A DNA stretch of 64,000 nt from Oscillatoriophycideae cyanobacterium NC_groundwater_1537_Pr4_S-0.65um_50_18 (GCA_016208305.1 JACQYI010000058.1:90286-154285), one strand, 5' to 3'; counted from the stretch's first letter, positions 28,391-37,032 are shown. Notes: generated by a model from the sequence alone, not told the origin. Numbers and translations are program-made.

Positions 28391-29161
28391 CTAAAAAGTA
28401 TGGAATGCCTTACGGCTGGGCGCATGGAGATAGGCGATCGTATCCACTGAAACATGAATTAAGCTGTATCCTAACTGCGCCAAAAACGCAAAGCATTCTT
28501 TTTGGTCATCTAGAGACAGCAGCGAATGTTCAAAATTAATAATGGCAGGTTTCATCACATCAAACGGAATCATCTTAATGATTTCAAAGTCATAGCCGAT
28601 CGTATCAATCACTAGTAGATCGACCTGGTTGACGTGATGTTTTTCCAGCAGTGTTTGGAAGGTCAACGCAGGTAAGGGAATCGTTTCAACCAAAGATTCA
28701 ATGTCGCCAGGCAAATGCAAATCTTGCTTTTGACCACTTAACAAATCCAGCATCTTATCTCGATCTAAGCTGGCAATTTGGTAGCACCACATGGGTAACT
28801 GATACTGTCCGTCATCTCGGATAGCATAGAAATTTGCAGTGCCGTTTTGTGCAGCAATTAAAGAGTTCTCAAAATCAAGCTGAGGGTGATCTCTATAGTT
28901 TTCTACCAGCCGCTTAAACATACTGGGCTGAGGCTCTACCAAAAGTCCACGCAGTCGATGTTTGTGAATTAACTCTGTAACAGGATCAGCGGTCTTACCA
29001 TCATTGGCACCAATTTGCACAAAGAAAAGATCTTGATTCTGCTGCATATAATTTTGCAAAACCAGATCCAAAACATCAATGTAAGGCAGCTCGACAGAAG
29101 GGCGAATTTTAGAAATCCGATAGCCTAACTGATTGGCAACTTGCTGAAGCACTTGTTTCAT
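28391..29161 (-). CDS. FkbM-family methyltransferase
   Basis: A 256-residue SAM-dependent methyltransferase. FVQIGANDGKTADPV (about 47-61) is the glycine-rich SAM motif, GLLVEPQPSMFKRLVENY the acidic second strand, and VDLLVIDTIGYDFEIIK the post-catalytic strand of the FkbM family. Members O-methylate sugars or polyketides. It is isolated here, with no glycosyltransferases next to it, so the substrate is unknown. It is convergent with the ArsR gene. Confidence 0.85.
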   Translation of the reverse strand: MKQVLQQVANQLGYRISKIRPSVELPYIDVLDLVLQNYMQQNQDLFFVQIGANDGKTADPVTELIHKHRLRGLLVEPQPSMFKRLVENYRDHPQLDFENSLIAAQNGTANFYAIRDDGQYQLPMWCYQIASLDRDKMLDLLSGQKQDLHLPGDIESLVETIPLPALTFQTLLEKHHVNQVDLLVIDTIGYDFEIIKMIPFDVMKPAIINFEHSLLSLDDQKECFAFLAQLGYSLIHVSVDTIAYLHAPSRKAFHTF

Positions 29162-29552
29162 AAAATTTAGTTTGAATGCTTAAATGAGTGTTAATAAGTC
29201 AAGCCGCTTCAACCTACCAAAAGCTTGCAAGAAATCCAGGTTTTTTAGCTTGAAGTGTTAATTAATTCTTACTATCTTCATAGTTTCGACTATATCAAAA
29301 TTAGATCTACATAAAGCTTTTAGCGTTGCTGATTTTAGATGGAATTTTCTCTAGATCGGCAATTTTAGTTCAAGTAAAATTAGAGTAAAACTATAACTAT
29401 TTGCGTATTTACAAAATCCCTCTTTTAAGGCTAAGGCACTACGTAATGAGGCTAAGACAAGTTATTTTTTGAAAGCCTTGTGTAGCGCCATACCGATGAA
29501 TGACTAGGCAAGAATTAGGCACAATAGAGGCATCCCTGAGCCGTGACAGGTC
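29162..29552. other. AT-rich intergenic region
   Basis: No gene, repeat family or structured RNA is recognisable in this divergent spacer. It is clearly more A/T-rich than surrounding coding DNA and must contain promoters for the FkbM gene (leftward) and the AraC gene (rightward). Confidence 0.5.
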
Positions 29553-30485
29553 ATGAGAGAATCAAGCCAGCCCGTCAAACTACTGGATTATTGCCAAGAG
29601 AGTGCATCCGATCAGATTGTTCCGAAACCTGCTGCTCTAAAGAGTATGGGTTGGCAGGGGATGCACCTTGAACTCCACCAGCAACCTACCTTTGCCACCG
29701 ATGAACATCACCACACAATGCATGTGTTGGCTTGCGGGCTGATGGATTCATCCAACCGGAATGCACCCGGAATGCGATCGCTCGATGGCAAGCAGTCCCG
29801 CGAAAGACGGGGTGCCGGAGATATTGCAATTATTCCAGCAGGAGCAACTCATTCCTGTAGTTGGGATACGCCTGCTCAATTTATGGTGCTGGCAGTTGAG
29901 CCAACTGTCCTGAAACAAGTGGGGCAGGACTGGGTTAATCCTAACCAGATTGAACTGCTGCCCCGATTTATGAGCGAGTCAGATGCGTTTATCCAAAGCC
30001 TCTTTTCGACCCTCAAACGAGAGGCTGAGATCGGAGGAATGGGAAGTCATTTGCTGGTAGACAGTCTTAAAACAGCATTAGCCGTTCATTTGTTACGAGA
30101 GTACTGTGCGACTCGACCCAAACTCTCCCGGTATCGAGGTGGCTTATCTCAAATCACGTTAGCTTTGGTGAAAGACTATATCAACGATCATCTCCATCAA
30201 GAATTGAAATTAGAGAGTCTGGCGGCGATCGCTCAAATCAGTCCCTATCATTTTCTTCGGCTGTTTAAGCAAAGTATGGGGATTACGCCTCATCAATATA
30301 TTTTGCAGTGTCGGTTAAATCGGGCAACCCACCTTCTGCACCATAGCGAGTTGAGCATCGTCGAAATTGCGATCCGAACTGGCTTTTGTGATCAAAGTCA
30401 TTTAACGCGATATTTCAAACGCATGACGGGTGCGACACCTAAACAACTCCTGCAATCCCGATCGCTTTCTAAAACCGCTTTGTGA
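29553..30485 (+). CDS. AraC-family transcriptional regulator
   Basis: A 310-residue regulator. The N-terminal half is a cupin-type sensor (DEHHHTMHVLACG ... GDIAIIPAGATHSCSW). The last 105 residues contain two helix-turn-helix motifs: LKLESLAAIAQISPYHFLRLFKQ, and SIVEIAIRTGFCDQSHLTRYFK followed by GATPKQLLQ. It presumably activates genes in response to a small molecule. The nearest candidate target is the MAPEG gene 116 bases downstream. The ATG at 29553 fits family length. Confidence 0.9.
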   Translation: MRESSQPVKLLDYCQESASDQIVPKPAALKSMGWQGMHLELHQQPTFATDEHHHTMHVLACGLMDSSNRNAPGMRSLDGKQSRERRGAGDIAIIPAGATHSCSWDTPAQFMVLAVEPTVLKQVGQDWVNPNQIELLPRFMSESDAFIQSLFSTLKREAEIGGMGSHLLVDSLKTALAVHLLREYCATRPKLSRYRGGLSQITLALVKDYINDHLHQELKLESLAAIAQISPYHFLRLFKQSMGITPHQYILQCRLNRATHLLHHSELSIVEIAIRTGFCDQSHLTRYFKRMTGATPKQLLQSRSLSKTAL

Positions 30486-30601
30486 TGGGCTTGACCCAAA
30501 TCCACAGGATCGCAAGAATATCCCAAACCTCCGCAACTTTTTTCTAGAGTCTGGATGCACTGACTTCCTACAGTAGGAGCAGACTTTATGGGAGAAGAAA
30601 G

Positions 30602-31066
30602 ATGCAAATTGAACAACAGGCAAATCTGGCGATCGCTGACAGCTTATCCGTCCTACCGATGACGGTTCCGCTGTGGGGACTAGTCTTGTTCATCCTTTGG
30701 ACGATCGCAGTTGTGGTTTTCTTACTTGTCGTGAGAATTCGGCATTTAGCAGCAGGAGGCAGCCCTAAAGATTTTGGTTTAATGGATGATAAAAACTTGA
30801 TGTGGCGCTTATTTCGAGTCCAGTCTAATTTGATCGAAAATCTGCCGCTGTATCTAGGAGTGGTGTTTCTCTTGACAGTAAGAGGGGTATCTGGAACTGC
30901 CGTCGATCTGGTAGTCAGCGTCTACATTACCTTCCGGCTTTTACACTCTGTTGTTCACATTATGGGGGCTGATCCAAGATTACGGATTTTGAGCTTAGCT
31001 ATTCAATTCATTTGTTTGCTGGGTTTAATATTTATGGCAGTCTTGCAATTTACGCCTGGGTCTTAA
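30602..31066 (+). CDS. MAPEG-family membrane protein
   Basis: A 154-residue integral membrane protein with four hydrophobic helices (about 20-44, 79-96, 103-122, 128-149). The motif LMWRLFRVQSNLIENLPLYLG (R-x3-N-x2-E-N) is the conserved glutathione/eicosanoid-binding core of the MAPEG superfamily, whose bacterial members include glutathione transferases. It is probably a detoxification protein in the cytoplasmic membrane. It follows the AraC gene in the same orientation and is convergent with the XRE gene. Confidence 0.85.
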   Translation: MQIEQQANLAIADSLSVLPMTVPLWGLVLFILWTIAVVVFLLVVRIRHLAAGGSPKDFGLMDDKNLMWRLFRVQSNLIENLPLYLGVVFLLTVRGVSGTAVDLVVSVYITFRLLHSVVHIMGADPRLRILSLAIQFICLLGLIFMAVLQFTPGS

Positions 31067-31081
31067 GGGCGAATGGTTTTC

Positions 31082-31918
31082 CTATCCCACAAGTTTCCAG
31101 TTGCGTTCTGTCGTTTCATCTGCGGGAAATAAACATTCAATCCTAAGTTCTTGCAGGGTAATGTCGTAGGGTGTCCCTAACGTGGCGATCGTAGAGAAAA
31201 ATTGCAGATCCAAATCCGCTCGTTTGAGATGAACGGTAAGCAACAGAGTGTTTTGGGCAAGTCGCTCAGACCCATGCCAAACCTCAGCAATACCCGGATA
31301 ACGCATTAACTCATCTAGCAATGTTTTGGATTGTTCGCTTTCCCCTTCTGCGATCGCCTCTCGGTGCAGCCGTTGTAGCAAATGCCCTGAAAAATCCTCC
31401 CAGTTGACAACAAACGGACGCAACCCCTGCGGATGAAACATTGCTCGCATGAGGTTGATTTTGCCATCTCGGTAGAAGTGAGTTTGTAGCTGCTCTGGGG
31501 AAATGAAAGCCGTCAGCAGCCGAGTTGCAGCCTTGTTGGTCAGGAGTAAATTCCAATAGCGATCGACCACAATTGCCGGGTAGGGTTCTTGCTGTTGCAG
31601 CATGAAATCAAGGGCTTTGCGAACGGAAGCCATTTCAGGAGCCGAGAGATCGGTCTCTGCATGAATTGGGGCAAATCCAGCCGTCGTCAGCATCAGGTTT
31701 TGCTGTCTCAACGGAATTTCTAGAACATCCGCCAATTGCAGCACCATTTCTCGACTGGGTTTGGCACGTCCCGATTCGAGAAAGCTGATATGACGTTGAG
31801 ACACTTGACTGGTGACAGCTAAATCAAGCTGGCTGAAACCCCTTTGGCTGCGCCATTGCTTCAGCAGCAGTCCAAATGAGTCAAGTTGGCGATCGGGGGT
31901 ATGGGTCTGTTGTGGCAT
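31082..31918 (-). CDS. XRE-family regulator with MmyB/MltR-type ligand domain
   Basis: A 278-residue regulator. The N-terminal HTH (about 12-66) reads LLKQWRSQRGFSQLDLAVTSQVSQRHISFLESGRA. The rest fits the MmyB-like ligand-binding domain: YPAIVVDRYWNLLLTNKAA is its PAS-like opening and EVWHGSERLAQ lies nearer the end. The gene is divergent from the DUF2834 gene, and a 17-base palindrome lies between the two starts, a likely operator for both. Such regulators usually control an adjacent oxidoreductase or membrane protein; here the target would be the DUF2834-GNAT pair. Confidence 0.9.
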   Translation of the reverse strand: MPQQTHTPDRQLDSFGLLLKQWRSQRGFSQLDLAVTSQVSQRHISFLESGRAKPSREMVLQLADVLEIPLRQQNLMLTTAGFAPIHAETDLSAPEMASVRKALDFMLQQQEPYPAIVVDRYWNLLLTNKAATRLLTAFISPEQLQTHFYRDGKINLMRAMFHPQGLRPFVVNWEDFSGHLLQRLHREAIAEGESEQSKTLLDELMRYPGIAEVWHGSERLAQNTLLLTVHLKRADLDLQFFSTIATLGTPYDITLQELRIECLFPADETTERNWKLVG

Positions 31919-31935
31919 GAAAAAATCTGAGTTTG

Positions 31936-31952
31936 ATTACCTGGCAGGTAAT
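31936..31952. promoter_or_regulatory. Perfect palindrome between XRE and DUF2834 genes
   Basis: ATTACCTG-G-CAGGTAAT is an 8-bp perfect inverted repeat around one base, 18 bases from the XRE start and 57 bases from the DUF2834 start. It is the obvious operator candidate for the XRE regulator. Confidence 0.7.
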
Positions 31953-32008
31953 TGCTTCAATTATCTGCTTTCTGCATGATAAAAGCATACCGAATGGAGG
32001 TAAACCTG

Positions 32009-32374
32009 ATGTTGAAATCAACGACTGTCTCGACAACGCCAATACTTCACTCAAGGAAGTCTATTTATTTACTCCTGACGATCGTCGGTACGATTATTCC
32101 CTGGTTCTGGCTGTTGCAAGATCCGGCTGCGCTTTTGTCTCCAAGCTTGTTTTTACAAAAAACATTTGTGAATAACATTGCAACGACCTGGGCAAGTGAT
32201 TTGATTCTTTCAGCGATCGCTTTCTTTTACTTTGCCTGGATTGAATTGAAGCGACTGCAAGTTTCTCGGTCATGGATCATCTTGTACATCGGTTTGACCT
32301 TTGGCGTAGGGCTTTGCTGTTCTCTCCCCTACTTTCTGTACCGCCGAGAGCAATGGCTGCATGAAAAAGCTTGA
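32009..32374 (+). CDS. DUF2834 membrane protein
   Basis: A 121-residue protein. GGAGG at 31996-32000 lies the right distance before the ATG at 32009 and decides the start over an upstream ATG at 31952. Three hydrophobic helices are visible (about 18-36, 55-78, 90-110); the order WASDLILSAIAFFYFAWIELKR and the closing LPYFLYRREQWLH are typical of DUF2834. Function is unknown. Its stop overlaps the start of the GNAT gene by 14 bases, so the two are translationally coupled. Confidence 0.82.
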   Translation: MLKSTTVSTTPILHSRKSIYLLLTIVGTIIPWFWLLQDPAALLSPSLFLQKTFVNNIATTWASDLILSAIAFFYFAWIELKRLQVSRSWIILYIGLTFGVGLCCSLPYFLYRREQWLHEKA

Positions 32375-32888
32375 GCCGGGGTATCAAATCCGCTCTGCTC
32401 ACATTGAGGAACTTCCTTTACTGTCTGGTATCGAACTATCAGCGGCGAGGCTGTTCCTCAATACGCCCTATTCATTTCTAGTTCAGGCTGACCCCTTACC
32501 CTTAGACTATGTGCAGCAACGATTTGCAGCAGGACAAGTCTGGGTTGCGGCTGATTTGCATAACAGGATTGTGGGTTATGCCGTGACTCAGGAGGTAGAT
32601 GCCACCCTCTACCTCCAACAGATTGATGTTGAGCCTGCTCATGCACGCAGAGGGATTGGATCGGCGTTGGTGATGATAGTTCTGGCCTGGGCGAAACTTC
32701 AAGGCTATGCCTTTCTGTCCTTGTCCACTTTTCGAGATATTCCCTGGAATGCACCTTTTTATTCAAAGCTGGGATTTTGTCCGCTCGATGAATCCAACCT
32801 AACACCAGGGTTTCAGCAAATTCGGTTGCAAGAGGCTGAAGCGGGATTGCCTATAACGGAGCGAGTCATTATGCAGCGTGAGTTGTAG
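32361..32888 (+). CDS. GNAT-family N-acetyltransferase
   Basis: A 175-residue GNAT protein. The acetyl-CoA motif A is LYLQQIDVEPAHARRGIGSALV (R/Q-x-x-G-x-G/A as RRGIGSA), followed by the motif B region YAFLSLSTFRDIPWNAPFYSKLGF. The substrate is unknown; small amines or protein N-termini are typical. It starts inside the end of the DUF2834 gene (14-base overlap), making a two-gene unit under the XRE-side palindrome. Confidence 0.88.
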   Translation: MKKLEPGYQIRSAHIEELPLLSGIELSAARLFLNTPYSFLVQADPLPLDYVQQRFAAGQVWVAADLHNRIVGYAVTQEVDATLYLQQIDVEPAHARRGIGSALVMIVLAWAKLQGYAFLSLSTFRDIPWNAPFYSKLGFCPLDESNLTPGFQQIRLQEAEAGLPITERVIMQREL

Positions 32889-32947
32889 CGGTACTCACAG
32901 CGACAAGAACGTCTGAAGTAGCGTGGCTAGGGCTATATCCCAAACGG

Positions 32948-32986
32948 ATTGACAGGTCTTTGTCAATATGACATAATGCTGTCATA
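32948..32986 (+). promoter_or_regulatory. MarR promoter flanked by two inverted-repeat operators; probable leaderless start
   Basis: ATTGACA-GGTCTT-TGTCAAT (32948-32967) and TATGACA-TAATGC-TGTCATA (32967-32986) are two perfect 7-bp inverted repeats with 6-base spacers, 19 bases centre to centre. TTGACA (32949-32954) and CATAAT (32972-32977) form a near-consensus promoter with a 17-base spacer inside them. The expected transcription start falls on or next to the ATG at 32986. Confidence 0.75.
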
Positions 32987-33450
32987 TGAGTGAGCCGAGC
33001 GCTAATGGTAGTACCTTCACTGAACTCATCCTTGAGGTCTTTCGGTTGAATGGGCTTTTGTTAGAAGCGGGCGATCGCTTGACCCATCCGGTTGGGTTAA
33101 GTAGCGCCCGCTGGCAGGTGCTTGGTGTCGTAGAACATCAGCCTACATCCGTTGCCCATGTCGCTCGTATCATGGGGCTAAGCCGCCAAAGTGTTCAACA
33201 AACGGCTAATGCTTTGGCCGCCGACGGATTTATCATCTACACCGACAATCCTCACCATCGTCGTGCCAAATTAATGACTCTGACACCTAAGGGTCGTAAA
33301 GCGCTGGATTATGTGCAGCACTGTCAGGTAGATTGGGCAAATCAAGTCGGTGATGCACTGTCATTAGAGGCGTTAAGGACTGCCGTTACAGTTTTACGAC
33401 AGCTAGAAAAACACCTCGAAATGCACAAGCCTGATGTTCTGGACGAGTAA
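32986..33450 (+). CDS. MarR-family transcriptional regulator
   Basis: A 154-residue winged-helix regulator. Landmarks are LSSARWQVLGVVEHQPTSV, VARIMGLSRQSVQQTANALAADGF (recognition helix) and the wing NPHHRRAKLMTLTPKGRKAL. The family represses its own gene and detoxification genes until a ligand binds. Two perfect inverted repeats overlap the -35 and -10 elements directly upstream, fitting autorepression. No ribosome binding site separates promoter and ATG, so translation is probably leaderless. The VOC gene follows 38 bases downstream and is the likely regulated partner. Confidence 0.9.
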   Translation: MSEPSANGSTFTELILEVFRLNGLLLEAGDRLTHPVGLSSARWQVLGVVEHQPTSVAHVARIMGLSRQSVQQTANALAADGFIIYTDNPHHRRAKLMTLTPKGRKALDYVQHCQVDWANQVGDALSLEALRTAVTVLRQLEKHLEMHKPDVLDE

Positions 33451-33488
33451 TGATACTTACCGCCCATTGTTTCATTGAGGAAAGAACG

Positions 33489-33917
33489 ATGAAAATTACC
33501 GCTTCAGCCCTTTCACTCAACGTGGATGATGTCACGGCATCCGCTACGTTTGTGAAGCAACACTTTGGCTTCAGCGAACAGATGTCAGCCGATGGCTTTG
33601 TATCCCTTTCTAGGGAGGATGCGGGATTCAATCTGGTTTTCCTGAGAACGGGGTTGAAAAGCTTTAAACCCATCCACATGCGTGAACATCGGGCAGATGG
33701 CCTGCTGATTGCGTTTGTAGTGAATGACATTGATACTGAATATGCGCGACTTCAGGCCGAAGGTGTACCGATCACGACCCCGATTGAGACTGAACCTTGG
33801 GGGGAACGATTTTTTCAAGTGACAGACCCCAATGGTGTTGTGATTCAACTGGTTGAGTGGATGACCCAACCTGATCAATCCCAACCGGATCAATCGGATC
33901 AACAGAGTGCTGCGTGA
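33489..33917 (+). CDS. VOC-superfamily (glyoxalase/bleomycin-resistance-like) protein
   Basis: A 142-residue protein; the start at 33489 has GAGGAAAG at 33477-33484 and begins MKITASALSLNVDDV, the usual first strand of the fold. The body shows paired beta-alpha-beta-beta-beta modules ending in FFQVTDPNGVVIQLVEW, whose Glu is the metal-ligand position of VOC enzymes. The C-terminus is a Gln/Ser/Asp-rich repeat (PDQSQPDQSDQQS). It probably binds or modifies a toxic small molecule and is paired with the MarR repressor gene. Confidence 0.87.
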   Translation: MKITASALSLNVDDVTASATFVKQHFGFSEQMSADGFVSLSREDAGFNLVFLRTGLKSFKPIHMREHRADGLLIAFVVNDIDTEYARLQAEGVPITTPIETEPWGERFFQVTDPNGVVIQLVEWMTQPDQSQPDQSDQQSAA

Positions 33918-34071
33918 ACGCATTTAGTTTTTGTTTCTCTGGCGCACTGTCACCCTTTTCTCTATGGGGTTCAGGAGCATTCATAGACACAGCACCGAAT
34001 TGAAATTGGCGGTTTTGGCTTACCTACAGCAATTATCCCTCTGCGTTAGAGCTTCAGCATCAGAGAATTCT

Positions 34072-35151
34072 CTAATCTGCATAGCCTAAACCGAGCAGCA
34101 GCAATAAAAAGAAGTTGCTGACAATCGCTACTGCTCCAAAACCGCTGCTTAGCAGCATAAACGCTTTGATCGATCGATGGGTTCGCAACCCAAGCAAAGT
34201 TGCAGCAGCGGTTGCCAGAACGATCGCGACTGCAATGATTAAGGTTTGAAAAATGGTGGAGGGAATTGTTGATGTTTCTAGCCCAAAATTGAAGCTAATA
34301 AAACCGAGAATTTCGCGAACGTTCCAACTTAGAGCTTGCCAGCACAAGCCAAAAACACCAAGACCACTGCCAAGGCTCAGCAGCACAGTAAGCAGGTGAT
34401 TTGTCCGCCGCGCCAGCAAAGATAACGTTGCGATCGCGATCACAATGCCACTGACGATCGAAATTCCCTTGACGAGCAGGCTCCAAGTCTCTGGAACAAA
34501 GCCGTAGGGTGTTACCTCATCAAAGGGTATACGCCCCAAAAAGCCTCCCATAACCTGAAAGCTTCCAAATCCACAAAATAAGCTGGCAAAAGTTTTGGCA
34601 ACTATGTTCGGACATTGCCAAGCGAAACTTGCGGCAATTAAACCAGCAGCAACCGATAGTCCTGTACTAATCCAAAATAGGCGAGTTTCTCCGAGCTGAC
34701 TCAACAAATTCATTCCCCAATATTGCTGCTGGAGCGATCGCAGTTCTGAAGAATTTAAGCCTAGATTGTTGACTTCGTAAATTTGAGCTATGACTGGTGC
34801 ATAGGTTGCACCTCTGTTTTCACAACCGATCGCTTTGCCCTCATAAAAAGCGCTGCAACTGCTGAAATGGTAGTCATCGAATCCATTCTGACTGCTGCGG
34901 CTCAGGTTTATCTTTAGCAGACGATTTTGAATTTCTGTTTGACATTCAAACTGTTTGTTTTCGCTCACGCAGCGGAAAATGCGATTGGGCAAGTAGACGA
35001 TCGAGTTCTCTTCTCGAATTGACAAGCTTGCAAACGGAGCATTGTGGGGAACGCTAGGCGCGTTTGAAATTAGCAGCATCAGAAACGCGATCGTCAAGAC
35101 AGTCCAAAGCGCGATCGCGAATCGAGATAGGAATAATCCAGTTCTCTGCAC
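34072..35151 (-). CDS. Hypothetical integral membrane protein
   Basis: I do not recognise the family. The 359-residue protein has an N-terminal hydrophobic segment (about 12-29), an extracytoplasmic domain of about 140 residues with four cysteines (RCVSENKQFECQ, SSCSAF, IGCENRG) that could form disulfides, then six hydrophobic helices from about residue 158 to the end. It stands alone between a VOC gene and a gene-poor region. Transport or sensing cannot be told apart. Confidence 0.7.
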   Translation of the reverse strand: MQRTGLFLSRFAIALWTVLTIAFLMLLISNAPSVPHNAPFASLSIREENSIVYLPNRIFRCVSENKQFECQTEIQNRLLKINLSRSSQNGFDDYHFSSCSAFYEGKAIGCENRGATYAPVIAQIYEVNNLGLNSSELRSLQQQYWGMNLLSQLGETRLFWISTGLSVAAGLIAASFAWQCPNIVAKTFASLFCGFGSFQVMGGFLGRIPFDEVTPYGFVPETWSLLVKGISIVSGIVIAIATLSLLARRTNHLLTVLLSLGSGLGVFGLCWQALSWNVREILGFISFNFGLETSTIPSTIFQTLIIAVAIVLATAAATLLGLRTHRSIKAFMLLSSGFGAVAIVSNFFLLLLLGLGYAD

Positions 35152-35480
35152 CGTTTCTCTCCAGGTTGTTTGAATCGATGCCCTCCCTGACTCTTTCGGT
35201 TGAACGCGTTCTCCTGTCTCGCCTTCACTTTACACACTCTTTAAGCAATCGCGAAACGGGCAAAAGAACATTGAAAGCTTTAAGCATGGAGCGATCGCGT
35301 TATGTCGTTGGGGCTAGGTTTGCATTGAAGGCGATCGCAACATATCGTCTCTACTGGAGATTTAAGCTGCTTAACGAAAAAGCTCACCGGACGCAAATAA
35401 CTTTTGCAGCCTAACCAATGCACTTTCGGCGTTCCAGTACAGTAATTTGTCAGACTACTGCGCCCGTCAACTACAGTACT
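35152..35480. other. Intergenic region without recognised genes
   Basis: I see no credible gene, repeat or RNA here beyond ordinary HIP1 sites. Confidence 0.4.
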
Positions 35481-35687
35481 CTACTGCCCACGCCCTGGTT
35501 TGCAATCTGCAAAACCCAACGCCTCTGAGTCAAGAAAACTTGCAATCGCCATCTCAATCACTGCCTCGATTGGATACTCAATCTCAGTAGCACGCTCAAT
35601 CAGAGCCGTCCGAATTCGTTTAGGCAATCGCCCTAAAATAACCTCAGCATCGGCGCGAGAAAGTTGCTCTTGAAGTTTGGCTTGCAT
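35481..35687 (-). CDS. Small conserved protein, partner of a GIY-YIG gene
   Basis: A 68-residue protein (begins MQAKLQEQLSRADAEVIL) with mostly helical, RHH-like character: RLPKRIRTALIERATEIEYPIEAVIEMAIASFLD. An AGGTGA ribosome binding site precedes the ATG. From memory, very similar small proteins occur downstream of GIY-YIG nuclease genes in cyanobacteria, and here it lies 11 bases after a truncated GIY-YIG frame. It may be an accessory or antitoxin-like protein; that is inference. It looks intact although its partner is broken. Confidence 0.65.
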   Translation of the reverse strand: MQAKLQEQLSRADAEVILGRLPKRIRTALIERATEIEYPIEAVIEMAIASFLDSEALGFADCKPGRGQ

Positions 35688-35698
35688 GGCATCACCTT

Positions 35699-35875
35699 TC
35701 AGTCAGGATCTGGGCATTGTACGGGGGTTCGGTGACGAATGGCATAAATACCTGGACGTGCAGGAAAGCTATTAAAATCACGACTTAATGGTTGGCACTG
35801 CTCAAAGGGGGTGAAGGCGATCGCATTCAAAATATTTTGGGCTTGCGTTTGCAACTCAGAATCATTTACTGACAA
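35699..35875 (-). pseudogene. Truncated GIY-YIG nuclease
   Basis: From a TTG at 35875 the minus strand encodes 58 residues ending FPARPGIYAIRHRTPVQCPD and a stop. FPARPGIYAIRHRT is the first half of a GIY-YIG nuclease domain; the YIG half (normally about ten residues later) and the rest of the catalytic domain are missing. The frame ends 11 bases before the 68-residue gene, so a deletion probably removed the 3' part of the nuclease but left the downstream gene. Confidence 0.7.
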
Positions 35876-35987
35876 TAGTTTTTAGATCCCTAAGAGATTT
35901 CGATTCTGTGCTGAAGCCATGAGCAGCAATCTCTACGACGACTTGCTCTCCAATGTTGTCAGCAATATCGCTAAGAGACACAGTCAT
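35862..35987 (-). CDS. Small ORF overlapping the GIY-YIG remnant
   Basis: A 41-residue ATG-started frame (MTVSLSDIADNIGEQVVVEI, ending KTIVSK) overlaps the start of the GIY-YIG remnant by 14 bases, the typical coupling of a small upstream partner. Sequence composition is protein-like, but I know no family for it. It could be a component of the same decayed locus or a truncated gene. Confidence 0.45.
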   Translation of the reverse strand: MTVSLSDIADNIGEQVVVEIAAHGFSTESKSLRDLKTIVSK

Positions 35988-36360
35988 AACCTGATTGAAA
36001 TCCTAACTGATGCCTAACGAAGGTGTCTGTTCCAACGAAGTGTTGTATCGCGTGCTTTCCTATAGGATTCTCAAGTGCTAACAGTTATTCACGCACCAAT
36101 ACAACTATATATTCAACGTCATATCTGCTAGATAAGTACTTATTTTCCCAAGATCATCCAGTATGTTTGCGTGATAACACTCTCTTTTTAAGGAGTTGAA
36201 TAGAAACTTTGCAGTCTAAGTTTGGAGTTTTAGGGTGTTATCCGTCATATCTGAGGGTTAATCCTAGAGAGTACCAGCTACAGAGTAAGGGATGATTTTT
36301 GTGGATGCGGAGCGTTCACCCAAAATCATCCCTCGATTTATCCCTGTCAGAAATCGAAAC
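35988..36360. other. Intergenic region without recognised genes
   Basis: No supported gene is visible. The sequence is AT-rich and may hold remains of the GIY-YIG locus, but nothing is identifiable. Confidence 0.4.
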
Positions 36361-36666
36361 TTAGGATTTGTGGATTGAGGTTTTGGACTTTGACTTCGCA
36401 GGCTTAACGGGAAAGGCTGCAAAGACATGGCCATTGACCGACACCTTAATCTGCTGTGCCAGACGCAACTGAGCGATCGGCTCTCTCAGCAACCCGATCG
36501 CCTTGACAACCGCCTCGGCAATTTCGGGCGTGACACAGTGAATTTGAAAAGTTCCCCACCAGCGCGAGAGTTTGCAGGTGTGCAAGATTTGCAGCGTCTG
36601 AAGCGGAGCTGGCTCCTCGCGATAGAAGCTCAAAATCAGGTGTGTTAGCTGAGAATAGAAGATCAT
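36361..36666 (-). CDS. Hypothetical protein
   Basis: A 101-residue protein from the ATG at 36666 (an in-frame TTG at 36690 adds eight residues). It reads like a real small soluble protein: ILSFYREEPAPLQTLQILHT, FQIHCVTPEIAEAVVKAIG, VSVNGHVFAAFPV, with a Lys/Ser-rich tail (KPAKSKSKTSIHKS). I cannot assign a family. It is isolated, surrounded by gaps of over 300 bases. Confidence 0.55.
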   Translation of the reverse strand: MIFYSQLTHLILSFYREEPAPLQTLQILHTCKLSRWWGTFQIHCVTPEIAEAVVKAIGLLREPIAQLRLAQQIKVSVNGHVFAAFPVKPAKSKSKTSIHKS

Positions 36667-37032
36667 GGCCTTTACAAATCTTGCTTCCAACTATTGAATG
36701 TAGTGAACGCAGCTCAATCCAGCAGCCTGAGATACATTGGTTTGCCTCTGACGTTAAGGTTGAGACAATTGCGAATGTTCTGGGCGATCGCTCTGCCTGG
36801 GTACTTTCCCAAGGATTCCTCTATTGAAAAGCAGCGGCTAGCGTTTGGGGGCAAGTCGCAAAAACACTTAATCTCTAAAACCCAACACAGTTGAGAGCAA
36901 ATTGGCTATAAGTCAGGCAAGACAAGGGTTTCGCAAAAAATAACCCAGTTCCATAGCTCAATATTCTGTAATATCAACAGCCGGATTACGCAATCCCAAC
37001 ATCAGTTGTTCGAGCGACAAAAGGAGCGGCCT
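36667..37032. other. Intergenic region without recognised genes
   Basis: Short open frames on the plus strand here have no protein-like features. No repeat or RNA is recognised. Confidence 0.4.

Noticed and set aside
24601..37000. A genomic island or prophage
   Set aside because: The gene mix looks accessory, but no integrase, att repeat, tRNA target or phage structural gene is visible.
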